Positions 36,454-50,775 of a stretch of 64,000 nucleotides of DNA are shown here, piece after piece; within the stretch, counting starts at the first letter, position 1; every line of letters begins with the position of its first letter. The position numbers and the translations under genes were made by a program. Source of the stretch: Sepiola atlantica (Eukaryota; Mollusca; Cephalopoda; Sepiida; Sepiolidae); contig CAUVYP010001208.1 of the NCBI GenBank assembly GCA_963556195.1, forward strand, positions 4,836,001 through 4,900,000, read 5' to 3'. The notes beneath the pieces are model-generated. The model had not been told where the DNA came from, did no database searches, and saw only the letters and a program-made list of their open reading frames with translations.

Positions 36454-39400
36454 GTTTCAGAAGTGCAGCTCTTGTACTGCCGGAGATATGTCGATACAAA
36501 CTGAATACGCAAAACATCAACAAAATTTAGCGCGTTTTAAAGTTGATATCGCTTTTGTTTATAACTTCCACATTTATTCGAATTGTGCAACGAAACTTTG
36601 CAGACCGTCGCGGAGATACACGTTCTACTGAAGTACCAAGTTTCAGAAGTGCAGCTCTTGTACTGCCGGAGATATGTCGATACAAACTTAATACGCAAAA
36701 CATCAACAAAATTTAGCGCGTTTTAAAGTTGATATCGCTTTTGTTTATAACTTCCACATTTATTCGAATTGTGCAACGAAACTTTGCACAGATTAGCGGA
36801 GTCACATTTTCTACTGAAGTACCCAGTTTCAGAAGTGCAGCTCTTGTACTGCCGGAGATATGTCGATACAAACTGAATACGCAAAACATCAACAAAATTT
36901 AGCGCGTTTTAAAGTTGATATCGCTTTTGTTTATAACTTCCACATTTATTCGAATTGTGCAACGAAACTTTGTAGACAGTCGCGGATAGGCCTTTTCTAC
37001 TGAGGTACGAAGTTTCAGAAGTGCAGCTCTTGTACTGCCGGAGATATGTCGATACAAACTGAATACGCAAAACATCAACAAAATTTAGCGCGTTTTAAAG
37101 TTGATATCGCTTTTGTTTATAACTTCCACATTTATTCGAATTGTGCAACGAAACTTTGCAGACAGTCGCGGAGACACATGTTCTACTGAAGTACCAAGTT
37201 TCAGAAGTGTAGCTCTTGTACTGCCGGAGATATGTCGATACAAACCGAATACGCAAAACATCAACAAAATTTAGCGCGTTTTAAAGTTGATATCGCTTTT
37301 GTTTATAACTTCCACATTTATTCGAATTGTGCAACGAAACTTTGCACAGATTAGCGGAGTCACATGTTCTACGGAAGTACCAAGTTACAGAAGTGCAGCT
37401 CTTGTACTGCCGGAGATATGTCGATACAAACTGAATACGCAAAACATCAACAAAATTTAGCGCGTTTTAAAGTTGATATCGCTTTTGTTTATAACTTCGA
37501 CATTTATTCGAATTGTGCAACGAAACTTTGTAGACAGTCGCATATAGGCCTTTTCTACTGAGGTACCAAGTTTCAGAAGTGCAGCTCTTGTACTGCCGGA
37601 GATATGTCGATACAAACTGAATACGCAAAACATCAACAAAATTTAGCGCGTTTTAAAGTTGATATCGCTTTTGTTTATAACTTCCACATTTATTCGAATT
37701 GTGCAACGAAACTTTGCAGACAGTCGCGGAGACACATGTTCTACTGAAGTACCAAGTTTCAGAAGTGCAGCTCTTGTACTGCCGGAGATATGTCGATACA
37801 AACCGAATACGCAAAACATCAACAAAATTTAGCGCGTTTTAAAGTTGATATCGCTTTTGTTTATAACTTCCACATTTATTCGAATTGTGCAACGAAACTT
37901 TGCAGACCGTCGCGGAGACACACGTTCTACTGAAGTACCAAGTTTCAGAAGTGCAGCTCTTGTACTGCCGGAGATATGTCGATACAAACTGAATACGCAA
38001 AACATCAACAAAATTTAGTGCGATTTAAAGTTGATATCGCTTTTGTTTATAACTTCACCATTCTTTAGAATTGTGCAACGAAACTTTGCAGAGATAAGCG
38101 GAGTCACCTGCTCTACTGAAGTACCAAGTTTCAGAAGTGCAGCTCTTTTACTGCCGGAGATATGTCGATACAAACTGAATACGCAAAACATCAACAAAAT
38201 TTAGCGCGTTTTAAAGTTGATATCGCTTTTGTTTATAACTTCCACATTTATTCGAATTGTGCAACGAAACTTTGCACAGATTAGCGGAGTCACATTTTCT
38301 ACTGAAGTACCAAGTTTCAGAAGTGCAGCTCTTGTACTGCCGGAGATATGTCGATACAAACTGAATACGTAAAACATCAACAAAATTTAGCGCGTTTTAA
38401 AGTTGATATCGCTTTTGTTTATAACTTCCACATTTATTCGAATTGTGCAACGAAACTTTGCAGACAGTCGCGGAGACACATTTTCTACTGAAGTACCAAG
38501 TTTCAGAAGTGCAGCTCTTGTACTGCCGGAGATATGTCGATACAAACTGAATACGCAAAACATCAGCAAAATTTAGCGCGTTTTAAAGTTGATATCGCTT
38601 TTGTTTATAACTTCCACATTTATTCGAATTGTGCAACGAAACTTTGCACAGATTAGCGGAGTCACATGTTCTACGGAAGTACCAAGTTTCAGAAGTGCAG
38701 CTCTTGTACTGCCGGAGATATGTCGATACAAACTGAATACGCAAACTATCAACAAAATTTAGTGCGATTTAAAGTTGATATCGCTTTTGTTTATAACTTC
38801 ACCATTCTTTAGAATTGTGCAACGAAACTTTGCAGAGATAAGCGGAGTCACATGCTCTACTGAAGTACCAAGTTTCAGAAGTGCAGCTCTTGTACTGCCG
38901 GAGATATGTCGATACAAACTGAATACGCAAAACATCGACAAAATTTAGCGCGTTTTAAAGTTGATATCGCTTTTGTTTATAACTTCCACATTTATTCGAA
39001 TTGTGCAACGAAACTTTGCACAGATTAGCGGAGTCACATGTTCAACTGAAGTACCAAGTTTCAGAAGTGCAGCTCTTGTACTGCCGGAGATATGTCGATA
39101 CAAACTGAATACGCAAAACATCAACAAAATTTAGCGCGTTTTAAAGTTGATATCGCTTTTGTTTATAACTTCCACATTTATTCGAATTGTGCAACGAAAC
39201 TTTGCAGACCGTCGCGGAGACACACGTGCTACTGAAGTACCAAGTTTCAGAAGTGCAGCTCTTGTACTGCCGGAGATATGTCGATACAAACTGAATACGC
39301 AAAACATCAACAAAATTTAGCGCGTTTTAAAGTTGATATCGCTTTTGTTTATAACTTCCACATTTATTCGAATTGTGCAACGAAACTTTGCACAGATTAG

Positions 39401-39987
39401 CGGAGTCACATTTTCTACTGAAGTACCCAGTTTCAGAAGTGCAGCTCTTGTACTGCCGGAGATATGTCGATACAAACTGAATACGCAAAACATCAACAAA
39501 ATTTAGCGCGTTTTAAAGTTGATATCGCTTTTGTTTATAACTTCCACATTTATTCGAATTGTGCAACGAAACTTTGTAGACAGTCGCGGATAAACCTTTT
39601 CTACTGAGGTACCAAGTTTCAGAAGTGCAGCTCTTGTACTGCCGGAGATATGTCGATACAAACTGAATACGCAAAACATCAACAAAATTTAGCGCGTTTT
39701 AAAGTTGATATCGCTTTTGTTTATAACTTCCACATTTATTCGAATTGTGCAACGAAACTTTGCAGACAGTCGCGGAGACACATGTTCTACTGTAGTACCA
39801 AGTTTCAGAAGTGCAGCTCTTGTACTACCGGAGATATGTCGATACAAACCGAATACGCGAAACATCAACAAAATTTAGCGCGTTTTAAAGTTGATATCGC
39901 TTTTGTTTATAACTTCCACATTTATTCGAATTGTGCAACGAAACTTTGCACAGATTAGCGGAGTCACATGTTCTACGGAAGTACCAA
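36454..39987. repeat. Zone H: distant copy of 21574-25107, 14,880 bp apart
   Basis: Monomers 197-215 read 3-2-4-5-6-4-5-3-10-2-8-6-1-6-3-2-4-5-6, the same order as monomers 117-135. 'gagatacacg' with 'caaacttaatacg' recurs at both left edges, followed by the 'cacctgctc', 'gctcttttactg', 'aatacgtaaaac' and 'catcagcaaaa' markers in order. The copies differ by scattered substitutions, such as 'gtcgcatatagg' (37538-37549) and 'gtgtagctc' (37207-37215) here only. Confidence 0.85.
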
Positions 39988-42900
39988 GTTTCAGAAGTGC
40001 AGCTCTTGTACTGCCGGAGATATGTCGATACAAACTGAATACGCAAAACATCAACAAAATTTAGCGCGTTTTAAAGTTGATATCGCTTTTGTTTATAACT
40101 TCCACATTTATTCGAATTGTGCAACGAAACTTTGAACAGATTAGCGGAGTCACATGTTCTACGGAAGTACCAAGTTTCAGAAGTGCAGCTCTTGTACTGC
40201 CGGAGATATGTCGATACAAACTGAATACGCAAAACATCAACAAAATTCAGCGCGTTTTAAAGTTGATATCGCTTTTGTTTATAACTTCCACATTTATTCG
40301 AATTGTGCAACGAAACTTTGCACAGGTTAGCGGAGTCACATGTTCTACGGAAGCACCAAGTTTCAGAAGTGCAGCTCTTGTACTGCCGGAGATATGTCGA
40401 TACAAACTGAATACGCAAACTATCAACAAAATTTAGTGCGATTTAAAGTTGATATCGCTTTTGTTTATAACTTCACCATTCTTTAGAATTGTGCAACGAA
40501 ACTTTGCAGAGATAAGCGGAGTCACATGCTCTACTGAAGTACCAAGTTTCAGAAGTGCAGCTCTTGTACTGCCGGAGATATGTCGATACAAACCGAATAC
40601 GCAAAACATCAACAAAATTTAGCGCGTTTTAAAGTTGATATCGCTTTTGTTTATAACTTCCACATTTATTCGAATTGTGCAACGAAACTTTGCAAAGATT
40701 AGCGGAGTCACATTTTCTACTGAAGTACCCAGTTTCAGAAGTGCAGCTCTTGTACTGCCGGAGATATGTCGATACAAACTGAATACGCAAAACATCAACA
40801 AAATTTAGCGCGTTTTAAAGTTGATATCGCTTTTGTTTATAACTTCCACATTTATTCGAATTGTGCAACGAAACTTTGCAGACCGTCGCGGAGATACACG
40901 TTCTACTGAAGTACCAAGTTTCAGAAGTGCAGCTCTTGTACTGCCGGAGATATGTCGATACAAACTGAATACGCAAAACATCAACAAAATTTAGCGCGTT
41001 TTAAAGTTGATATCGCTTTTGTTTATAACTTCCACATTTATTCGAATTGTGCAACGAAACTTTGCACAGATTAGCGGAGTCACATTTTCTACTGAAGTAC
41101 CCAGTTTCAGAAGTGCAGCTCTTGTACTGCCGGAGATATGTCGATACAAACTGAATACGCAAAACATCAACAAAATTTAGCGCGTTTTAAAGTTGATATC
41201 GCTTTTGTTTATAACTTCCACATTTATTCGAATTGTGCAACGAAACTTTGTAGACAGTCGCGGATAGGCCTTTTCTACTGAGGTACGAAGTTTCAGAAGT
41301 GCAGCTCTTGTACTGCCGGAGATATGTCGATACAAACTGAATACGCAAAACATCAACAAAATTTAGCGCGTTTTAAAGTTGATATCGCTTTTGTTTATAA
41401 CTTCCACATTTATTCGAATTGTGCAACGAAACTTTGCAGACAGTCGCGGAGACACATGTTCTACTGAAGTACCAAGTTTCAGAAGTGCAGCTCTTGTACT
41501 GCCGGAGATATGTCGATACAAACCGAATACGCAAAACATCAACAAAATTTAGCGCGTTTTAAAGTTGATATCGCTTTTGTTTATAACTTCCACATTTATT
41601 CGAATTGTGCAACGAAACTTTGCACAGATTAGCGGAGTCACATGTTCTACGGAAGTACCAAGTTTCAGAAGTGCAGCTCTTGTACTGCCGGAGATATGTC
41701 GATACAAACTGAATACGCAAAACATCAACAAAATTTAGCGCGTTTTAAAGTTGATATCGCTTTTGTTTATAACTTCCAAATTTATTTGAATTGTGCAACG
41801 AAACTTTGCACAGGTTAGCGGAGTCACATGTTCTACGGAAGCACCAAGTTTCAGAAGTGCAGCTCTTGTACTGCCGGAGATATGTCGATACAAACTGAAT
41901 ACGCAAACTATCAACAAAATTTAGTGCGATTTAAAGTTGATATCGCTTTTGTTTATAACTTCACCATTCTTTAGAATTGTGCAACGAAACTTTGCAGAGA
42001 TAAGCGGAGTCACATGCTCTACTGAAGTACCAAGTTTCAGAATTGCAGCTCTAGTACTGCCGGAGATATGTCGATACAAACTGAATACGCAAAACATCAA
42101 CAAAATTTAGCGCGTTTTAAAGTTGATATCGCTTTTGTTTATAACTTCCACATTTATTCGAATTGTGCAACGAAACTTTGCAGACCGTCGCGGAGACACA
42201 CGTTCTACTGAAGTACCAAGTTTCAGAAGTGCAGCTCTTGTACTGCCGGAGATATGTCGATACAAACTGAATACGCAAAACATCAACAAAATTTAGCGCG
42301 TTTTAAAGTTGATATCGCTTTTGTTTATAACTTCCACATTTATTCGAATTGTGCAACGAAACTTTGCACAGATTAGCGGAGTCACATTTTCTACTGAAGT
42401 ACCCAGTTTCAGAAGTGCAGCTCTTGTACTGCCGGAGATATGTCGATACAAACTGAATACGCAAAACATCAACAAAATTTAGCGCGTTTTAAAGTTGATA
42501 TCGCTTTTGTTTATAACTTCGACATTTATTCGAATTGTGCAACGAAACTTTGTAGACAGTCGCGGATAGGCCTTTTCTACTGAGGTACCAAGTTTCAGAA
42601 GTGCAGCTCTTGTACTGCCGGAGATATGTCGATACAAACTGAATACGCAAAACATCAACAAAATTTAGCGCGTTTTAAAGTTGATATCGCTTTTGTTTAT
42701 AACTTCCACATTTATTCGAATTGTGCAACGAAACTTTGCAGACAGTCGCGGAGACACATGTTCTACTGAAGTACCAAGTTTCAGAAGTGCAGCTCTTGTA
42801 CTGCCGGAGATATGTCGATACAAACCGAATACGCAAAACATCAACAAAATTTAGCGCGTTTTAAAGTTGATATCGCTTTTGTTTATAACTTCCACATTTA

Positions 42901-43149
42901 TTCGAATTGTGCAACGAAACTTTGCAGACCGTCGCGGAGACACACGTTCTACTGAAGTACCAAGTTTCAGAAGTGCAGCTCTTGTACTGCCGGAGATATG
43001 TCGATACAAACTGAATACGCAAAACATCAACAAAATTTAGTGCGATTTAAAGTTGATATCGCTTTTGTTTATAACTTCACCATTCTTTAGAATTGTGCAA
43101 CGAAACTTTGCAGAGATAAGCGGAGTCACCTGCTCTACTGAAGTACCAA
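39988..43149. repeat. Zone I: monomers 216-232
   Basis: The order is 9-7-1-2-3-2-4-5-6-7-1-3-2-4-5-3-10. The first part (9-7-1-2-3-2-4-5-6-7-1) matches zone G monomers 179-189, 6,882 bp upstream, including 'ttgcaaagattag' in the type 2 monomer (33810-33822 and 40692-40704). Private changes include 'aaaattcagcg' (40243-40253) and 'ccaaatttatttg' (41776-41788). Confidence 0.8.
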
Positions 43150-45009
43150 GTTTCAGAAGTGCAGCTCTTGTACTGCCGGAGATATGTCGATACAAACTGA
43201 ATACGCAAAACATCAACAAAATTTAGCGCGTTTTAAAGTTGATATCGCTTTTGTTTATAACTTCCACATTTATTCGAATTGTGCAACGAAACTTTGCAGA
43301 CCGTCGCGGAGACACACGTTCTACTGAAGTACCAAGTTTCAGAAGTGCAGCTCTTGTACTGCCGGAGATATGTCGATACAAACTGAATACGCAAAACATC
43401 AACAAAATTTAGCGCGTTTTAAAGTTGATATCGCTTTTGTTTATAACTTCCACATTTATTCGAATTGTGCAACGAAACTTTGCACAGATTAGCGGAGTCA
43501 CATTTTCTACTGAAGTACCCAGTTTCAGAAGTGCAGCTCTTGTACTGCCGGAGATATGTCGATACAAACTGAATACGCAAAACATCAACAAAATTTAGCG
43601 CGTTTTAAAGTTGATATCGCTTTTGTTTATAACTTCCACATTTATTCGAATTGTGCAACGAAACTTTGTAGACAGTCGCGGATAGGCCTTTTCTACTGAG
43701 GTACGAAGTTTCAGAAGTGCAGCTCTTGTACTGCCGGAGATATGTCGATACAAACTGAATACGCAAAACATCAACAAAATTTAGCGCGTTTTAAAGTTGA
43801 TATCGCTTTTGTTTATAACTTCCACATTTATTCGAATTGTGCAACGAAACTTTGCAGACAGTCGCGGAGACACATGTTCTACTGAAGTACCAAGTTTCAG
43901 AAGTGCCGCTCTTGTACTGCCGGAGATATGTCGATACAAACCGAATACGCAAAACATCAACAAAATTTAGCGCGTTTTAAAGTTGATATCGCTTTTGTTT
44001 ATAACTTCCACATTTATTCGAATTGTGCAACGAAACTTTGCACAGATTAGCGGAGTCACATGTTCTACGGAAGTACCAAGTTTCAGAAGTGCAGCTCTTG
44101 TACTGCCGGAGATATGTCGATACAAACTGAATACGCAAAACATCAACAAAATTTAGCGCGTTTTAAAGTTGATATCGCTTTTGTTTATAACTTCCACATT
44201 TATTCGAATTGTGCAACGAAACTTTGCACAGGTTAGCGGAGTCACATGTTCTACGGAAGCACCAAGTTTCAGAAGTGCAGCTCTTGTACTGCCGGAGATA
44301 TGTCGATACAAACTGAATACGCAAACTATCAACAAAATTTAGTGCGATTTAAAGTTGATATCGCTTTTGTTTATAACTTCACCATTCTTTAGAATTGTGC
44401 AACGAAACTTTGCAGAGATAAGCGGAGTCACATGCTCTACTGAAGTACCAAGTTTCAGAAGTGCAGCTCTTGTACTGCCGGAGATATGTCGATACAAACT
44501 GAATACGCAAAACATCAACAAAATTTAGCGCGTTTTAAAGTTGATATCGCTTTTGTTTATAACTTCCACATTTATTCGAATTGTGCAACGAAACTTTGCA
44601 GACAGTCGCGGAGACACATGTTCTACTGAAGTACCAAGTTTCAGAAGTGCAGCTCTTGTACTGCCGGAGATATGTCGATACAAACCGAATACGCAAAACA
44701 TCAACAAAATTTAGCGCGTTTTAAAGTTGATATCGCTTTTGTTTATAACTTCCACATTTATTCGAATTGTGCAACGAAACTTTGCAGACCGTCGCGGAGA
44801 CACACGTTCTACTGAAGTACCAAGTTTCAGAAGTGCAGCTCTTGTACTGCCGGAGATATGTCGATACAAACTGAATACGCAAAACATCAACAAAATGTAG
44901 TGCGATTTAAAGTTGATATCGCTTTTGTTTATAACTTCACCATTCTTTAGAATTGTGCAACGAAACTTTGCAGAGATAAGCGGAGTCACCTGCTCTACTG
45001 AAGTACCAA
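43150..45009. repeat. Zone J, copy 1: 10-monomer higher-order repeat (1,860 bp)
   Basis: Monomers 233-242 read 3-2-4-5-6-7-1-5-3-10. 'agtgccgctc' at 43902-43911 recurs 1,860 bp later. 'caaaatgtag' at 44891-44900 is private to this copy and removes the minus-strand stop codon. Confidence 0.88.
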
Positions 45010-46869
45010 GTTTCAGAAGTGCAGCTCTTGTACTGCCGGAGATATGTCGATACAAACTGAATACGCAAAACATCAACAAAATTTAGCGCGTTTTAAAGTT
45101 GATATCGCTTTTGTTTATAACTTCCACATTTATTCGAATTGTGCAACGAAACTTTGCAGACCGTCGCGGAGACACACGTTCTACTGAAGTACCAAGTTTC
45201 AGAAGTGCAGCTCTTGTACTGCCGGAGATATGTCGATACAAACTGAATACGCAAAACATCAACAAAATTTAGCGCGTTTTAAAGTTGATATCGCTTTTGT
45301 TTATAACTTCCACATTTATTCGAATTGTGCAACGAAACTTTGCACAGATTAGCGGAGTCACATTTTCTACTGAAGTACCCAGTTTCAGAAGTGCAGCTCT
45401 TGTACTGCCGGAGATATGTCGATACAAACTGAATACGCAAAACATCAACAAAATTTAGCGCGTTTTAAAGTTGATATCGCTTTTGTTTATAACTTCCACA
45501 TTTATTCGAATTGTGCAACGAAACTTTGTAGACAGTCGCGGATAGGCCTTTTCTACTGAGGTACGAAGTTTCAGAAGTGCAGCTCTTGTACTGCCGGAGA
45601 TATGTCGATACAAACTGAATACGCAAAACATCAACAAAATTTAGCGCGTTTTAAAGTTGATATCGCTTTTGTTTATAACTTCCACATTTATTCGAATTGT
45701 GCAACGAAACTTTGCAGACAGTCGCGGAGACACATGTTCTACTGAAGTACCAAGTTTCAGAAGTGCCGCTCTTGTACTGCCTGAGATATGTCGATACAAA
45801 CCGAATACGCAAAACATCAACAAAATTTAGCGCGTTTTAAAGTTGATATCGCTTTTGTTTATAACTTCCACATTTATTCGAATTGTGCAACGAAACTTTG
45901 CACAGATTAGCGGAGTCACATGTTCTACGGAAGTACCAAGTTTCAGAAGTGCAGCTCTTGTACTGCCGGAGATATGTCGATACAAACTGAATACGCAAAA
46001 CATCAACAAAATTTAGCGCGTTTTAAAGTTGATATCGCTTTTGTTTATAACTTCCACATTTATTCGAATTGTGCAACGAAACTTTGCACAGGTTAGCGGA
46101 GTCACATGTTCTACGGAAGCACCAAGTTTCAGAAGTGCAGCTCTTGTACTGCCGGAGATATGTCGATACAAACTGAATACGCAAACTATCAACAAAATTT
46201 AGTGCGATTTAAAGTTGATATCGCTTTTGTTTATAACTTCACCATTCTTTAGAATTGTGCAACGAAACTTTGCAGAGATAAGCGGAGTCACATGCTCTAC
46301 TGAAGTACCAAGTTTCAGAAGTGCAGCTCTTGTACTGCCGGAGATATGTCGATACAAACTGAATACGCAAAACATCAACAAAATTTAGCGCGTTTTAAAG
46401 TTGATATCGCTTTTGTTTATAACTTCCACATTTATTCGAATTGTGCAACGAAACTTTGAAGACAGTCGCGGAGACACATGTTCTACTGAAGTACCAAGTT
46501 TCAGAAGTGCAGCTCTTGTACTGCCGGAGATATGTCGATACAAACCGAATACGCAAAACATCAACAAAATTTAGCGCGTTTTAAAGTTGATATCGCTTTT
46601 GTTTATAACTTCCACATTTATTCGAATTGTGCAACGAAACTTTGCAGACCGTCGCGGAGACACACGTTCTACTGAAGTACCAAGTTTCAGAAGTGCAGCT
46701 CTTGTACTGCCGGAGATATGTCGATACAAACTGAATACGCAAAACATCAACAAAATTTAGTGCGATTTAAAGTTGATATCGCTTTTGTTTATAACTTCAC
46801 CATTCTTTAGAATTGTGCAACGAAACTTTGCAGAGATAAGCGGAGTCACCTGCTCTACTGAAGTACCAA
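45010..46869. repeat. Zone J, copy 2: 10-monomer higher-order repeat (1,860 bp)
   Basis: Monomers 243-252 have the same order as copy 1 and share 'agtgccgctc' (45762-45771). 'gcctgagat' (45779-45787) and 'tttgaagacag' (46456-46466) are private. Confidence 0.88.
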
Positions 46870-47985
46870 GTTTCAGAAGTGCAGCTCTTGTACTGCCGGA
46901 GATATGTCGATACAAACTGAATACGCAAAACATCAACAAAATTTAGCGCGTTTTAAAGTTGATATCGCTTTTGTTTATAACTTCCACATTTATTCGAATT
47001 GTGCAACGAAACTTTGCAGACCGTCGCGGAGACACACGTTCTACTGAAGTACCAAGTTTCAGAAGTGCAGCTCTTGTACTGCCGGAGATATGTCGATACA
47101 AACTGAATACGCAAAACATCAACAAAATTTAGCGCGTTTTAAAGTTGATATCGCTTTTGTTTATAACTTCCACATTTATTCGAATTGTGCAACGAAACTT
47201 TGCACAGATTAGCGGAGTCACATTTTCTACTGAAGTACCCAGTTTCAGAAGTGCAGCTCTTGTACTGCCGGAGATATGTCGATACAAACTGAATACGCAA
47301 AACATCAACAAAATTTAGCGCGTTTTAAAGTTGATATCGCTTTTGTTTATAACTTCCACATTTATTCGAATTGTGCAACGAAACTTTGTAGACAGTCGCG
47401 GATAGGCCTTTTCTACTGAGGTACGAAGTTTCAGAAGTGCAGCTCTTGTACTGCCGGAGATATGTCGATACAAACTGAATACGCAAAACATCAACAAAAT
47501 TTAGCGCGTTTTAAAGTTGATATCGCTTTTGTTTATAACTTCCACATTTATTCGAATTGTGCAACGAAACTTTGCAGACAGTCGCGGAGACACATGTTCT
47601 ACTGAAGTACCAAGTTTCAGAAGTGCAGCTCTTGTACTGCCGGAGATATGTCGATACAAACCGAATACGCAAAACATCAACAAAATTTAGCGCGTTTTAA
47701 AGTTGATATCGCTTTTGTTTATAACTTCCACATTTATTCGAATTGTGCAACGAAACTTTGCACAGATTAGCGGAGTCACATGTTCTACGGAAGTACCAAG
47801 TTTCAGAAGTGCAGCTCTTGTACTGCCGGAGATATGTCGATACAAACTGAATACGCAAAACATCAACAAAATTTAGCGCGTTTTAAAGTTGATATCGCTT
47901 TTGTTTATAACTTCCACATTTATTCGAATTGTGCAACGAAACTTTGCACAGGTTAGCGGAGTCACATGTTCTACGGAAGCACCAA
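46870..47985. repeat. Zone J, partial copy 3 (six monomers)
   Basis: Monomers 253-258 read 3-2-4-5-6-7 and then the pattern breaks at the chimeric monomer 47986-48171. This copy has the common 'agtgcagctc', not the 'agtgccgctc' variant. Confidence 0.85.
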
Positions 47986-48171
47986 GTTTCAGAAGTGCAG
48001 CTCTTGTACTGCCGGAGATATGTCGATACAAACTGAATACGCAAACTATCAACAAAATTTAGTGCGATTTAAAGTTGATATCGCTTTTGTTTATAACTTC
48101 CACATTTATTCGAATTGTGCAACGAAACTTTGTAGACAGTCGCGGAGACACATGTTCTACTGAAGTACCAA
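47986..48171 (+). repeat. Chimeric monomer joining types 1, 4 and 5
   Basis: It starts as type 1 ('tagtgcgattt', 48059-48069), continues with the common 'ccacatttattcg', has the type 4 'tttgtagacagtcgcgg' (48130-48146) and ends as type 5 ('agacacatgttctactg'). At least two exchanges or a conversion tract are needed. Confidence 0.82.
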
Positions 48172-50775
48172 GTTTCAGAAGTGCAGCTCTTGTACTGCCG
48201 GAGATATGTCGATACAAACCGAATACGCAAAACATCAACAAAATTTAGCGCGTTTTAAAGTTGATATCGCTTTTGTTTATAACTTCCACATTTATTCGAA
48301 TTGTGCAACGAAACTTTGCACAGATTAGCGGAGTCACATGTTCTACGGAAGTACCAAGTTTCAGAAGTGCAGCTCTTGTACTGCCGGAGATATGTCGATA
48401 CAAACTGAATACGCAAAACATCAACAAAATTTAGCGCGTTTTAAAGTTGATATCGCTTTTGTTTATAACTTCCACATTTATTCGAATTGTGCAACGAAAC
48501 TTTGCACAGGTTAGCGGAGTCACATGTTCTACGGAAGCACCAAGTTTCAGAAGTGCAGCTCTTGTACTGCCGGAGATATGTCGATACAAACTGAATACGC
48601 AAACTATCAACAAAATTTAGTGCGATTTAAAGTTGATATCGCTTTTGTTTATAACTTCACCATTCTTTAGAATTGTGCAACGAAACTTTGCAGAGATAAG
48701 CGGAGTCACATGCTCTACTGAAGTACCAAGTTTCAGAATTGCAGCTCTTGTACTGCCGGAGATATGTCGATACAAACTGAATACGCAAAACATCAACAAA
48801 ATTTAGCGCGTTTTAAAGTTGATATCGCTTTTGTTTATAACTTCCACATTTATTCGAATTGTGCAACGAAACTTTGCAGACCGTCGCGGAGACACACGTT
48901 CTACTGAAGTACCAAGTTTCAGAAGTGCAGCTCTTGTACTGCCGGAGATATGTCGATACAAACTGAATACGCAAAACATCAACAAAATTTAGCGCGTTTT
49001 AAAGTTGATATCGCTTTTGTTTATAACTTCCACATTTATTCGAATTGTGCAACGAAACTTTGCACAGATTAGCGGAGTCACATTTTCTACTGAAGTACCC
49101 AGTTTCAGAAGTGCAGCTCTTGTACTGCCGGAGATATGTCGATACAAACTGAATACGCAAAACATCAACAAAATTTAGCGCGTTTTAAAGTTGATATCGC
49201 TTTTGTTTATAACTTCCACATTTATTCGAATTGTGCAACGAAACTTTGCAGACAGTCGCGGAGACACATGTTCTACTGAAGTACCAAGTTTCAGAAGTGC
49301 AGCTCTTGTACTGCCGGAGATATGTCGATACAAACCGAATACGCAAAACATCAACAAAATTTAGCGCGTTTTAAAGTTGATATCGCTTTTGTTTATAACT
49401 TCCACATTTATTCGAATTGTGCAACGAAACTTTGCAGACCGTCGCGGAGACACACGTTCTACTGAAGTACCAAGTTTCAGAAGTGCAGCTCTTGTACTGC
49501 CGGAGATATGTCGATACAAACTGAATACGCAAAACATCAACAAAATTTAGTGCGATTTAAAGTTGATATCGCTTTTGTTTATAACTTCACCATTCTTTAG
49601 AATTGTGCAACGAAACTTTGCAGAGATAAGCGGAGTCACCTGCTCTACTGAAGTACCAAGTTTCAGAAGTGCAGCTCTTGTACTGCCGGAGATATGTCGA
49701 TACAAACTGAATACGCAAAACATCAACAAAATTTAGCGCGTTTTAAAGTTGATATCGCTTTTGTTTATAACTTCCACATTTATTCGAATTGTGCAACGAA
49801 ACTTTGCAGACCGTCGCGGAGACACACGTTCTACTGAAGTACCAAGTTTCAGAAGTGCAGCTCTTGTACTGCCGGAGATATGTCGATACAAACTGAATAC
49901 GCAAAACATCAACAAAATGTAGCGCGTTTTAAAGTTGATATCGCTTTTGTTTATAACTTCCACATTTATTCGAATTGTGCAACGAAACTTTGCACGGATT
50001 AGCGGAGTCACATTTTCTACTGAAGTACCCAGTTTCAGAAGTGCAGCTCTTGTACTGCCGGAGATATGTCGATACAAACTGAATACGCAAAACATCAACA
50101 AAATTTAGCGCGTTTTAAAGTTGATATCGCTTTTGTTTATAACTTCCACATTTATTCGAATTGTGCAACGAAACTTTGTAGACAGTCGCGGATAAACCTT
50201 TTCTACTGAGGTACCAAGTTTCAGAAGTGCAGCTCTTGTACTGCCGGAGATATGTCGATACAAACTGAATACGCAAAACATCAACAAAATTTAGCGCGTT
50301 TTAAAGTTGATATCGCTTTTGTTTATAACTTCCACATTTATTCGAATTGTGCAACGAAACTTTGCAGACAGTCGCGGAGACACATGTTCTACTGTAGTAC
50401 CAAGTTTCAGAAGTGCAGCTCTTGTACTACCGGAGATATGTCGATACAAACCGAATACGCAAAACATCAACAAAATTTAGCGCGTTTTAAAGTTGATATC
50501 GCTTTTGTTTATAACTTCCACATTTATTCGAATTGTGCAACGAAACTTTGCACAGATTAGCGGAGTCACATGTTCTACGGAAGTACCAAGTTTCAGAAGT
50601 GCAGCTCTTGTACTGCCGGAGATATGTCGATACAAACCGAATACGCAAAACATCAACAAAATTTAGCGCGTTTTAAAGTTGATATCGCTTTTGTTTATAA
50701 CTTCCACATTTATTCGAATTGTGCAACGAAACTTTGAACAGATTAGCGGAGTCACATGTTCTACGGAAGTACCAA

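Noticed and set aside
40077..40436. Plus-strand frames of 65-119 codons, such as 40077-40436, 32768-33076 and 59607-59966
   Set aside because: They exist only where a type-specific stop ('gattag', 'tgaag' frames) happens to be absent, cross monomer boundaries, and overlap the minus-strand frame. No domain or start context was seen.
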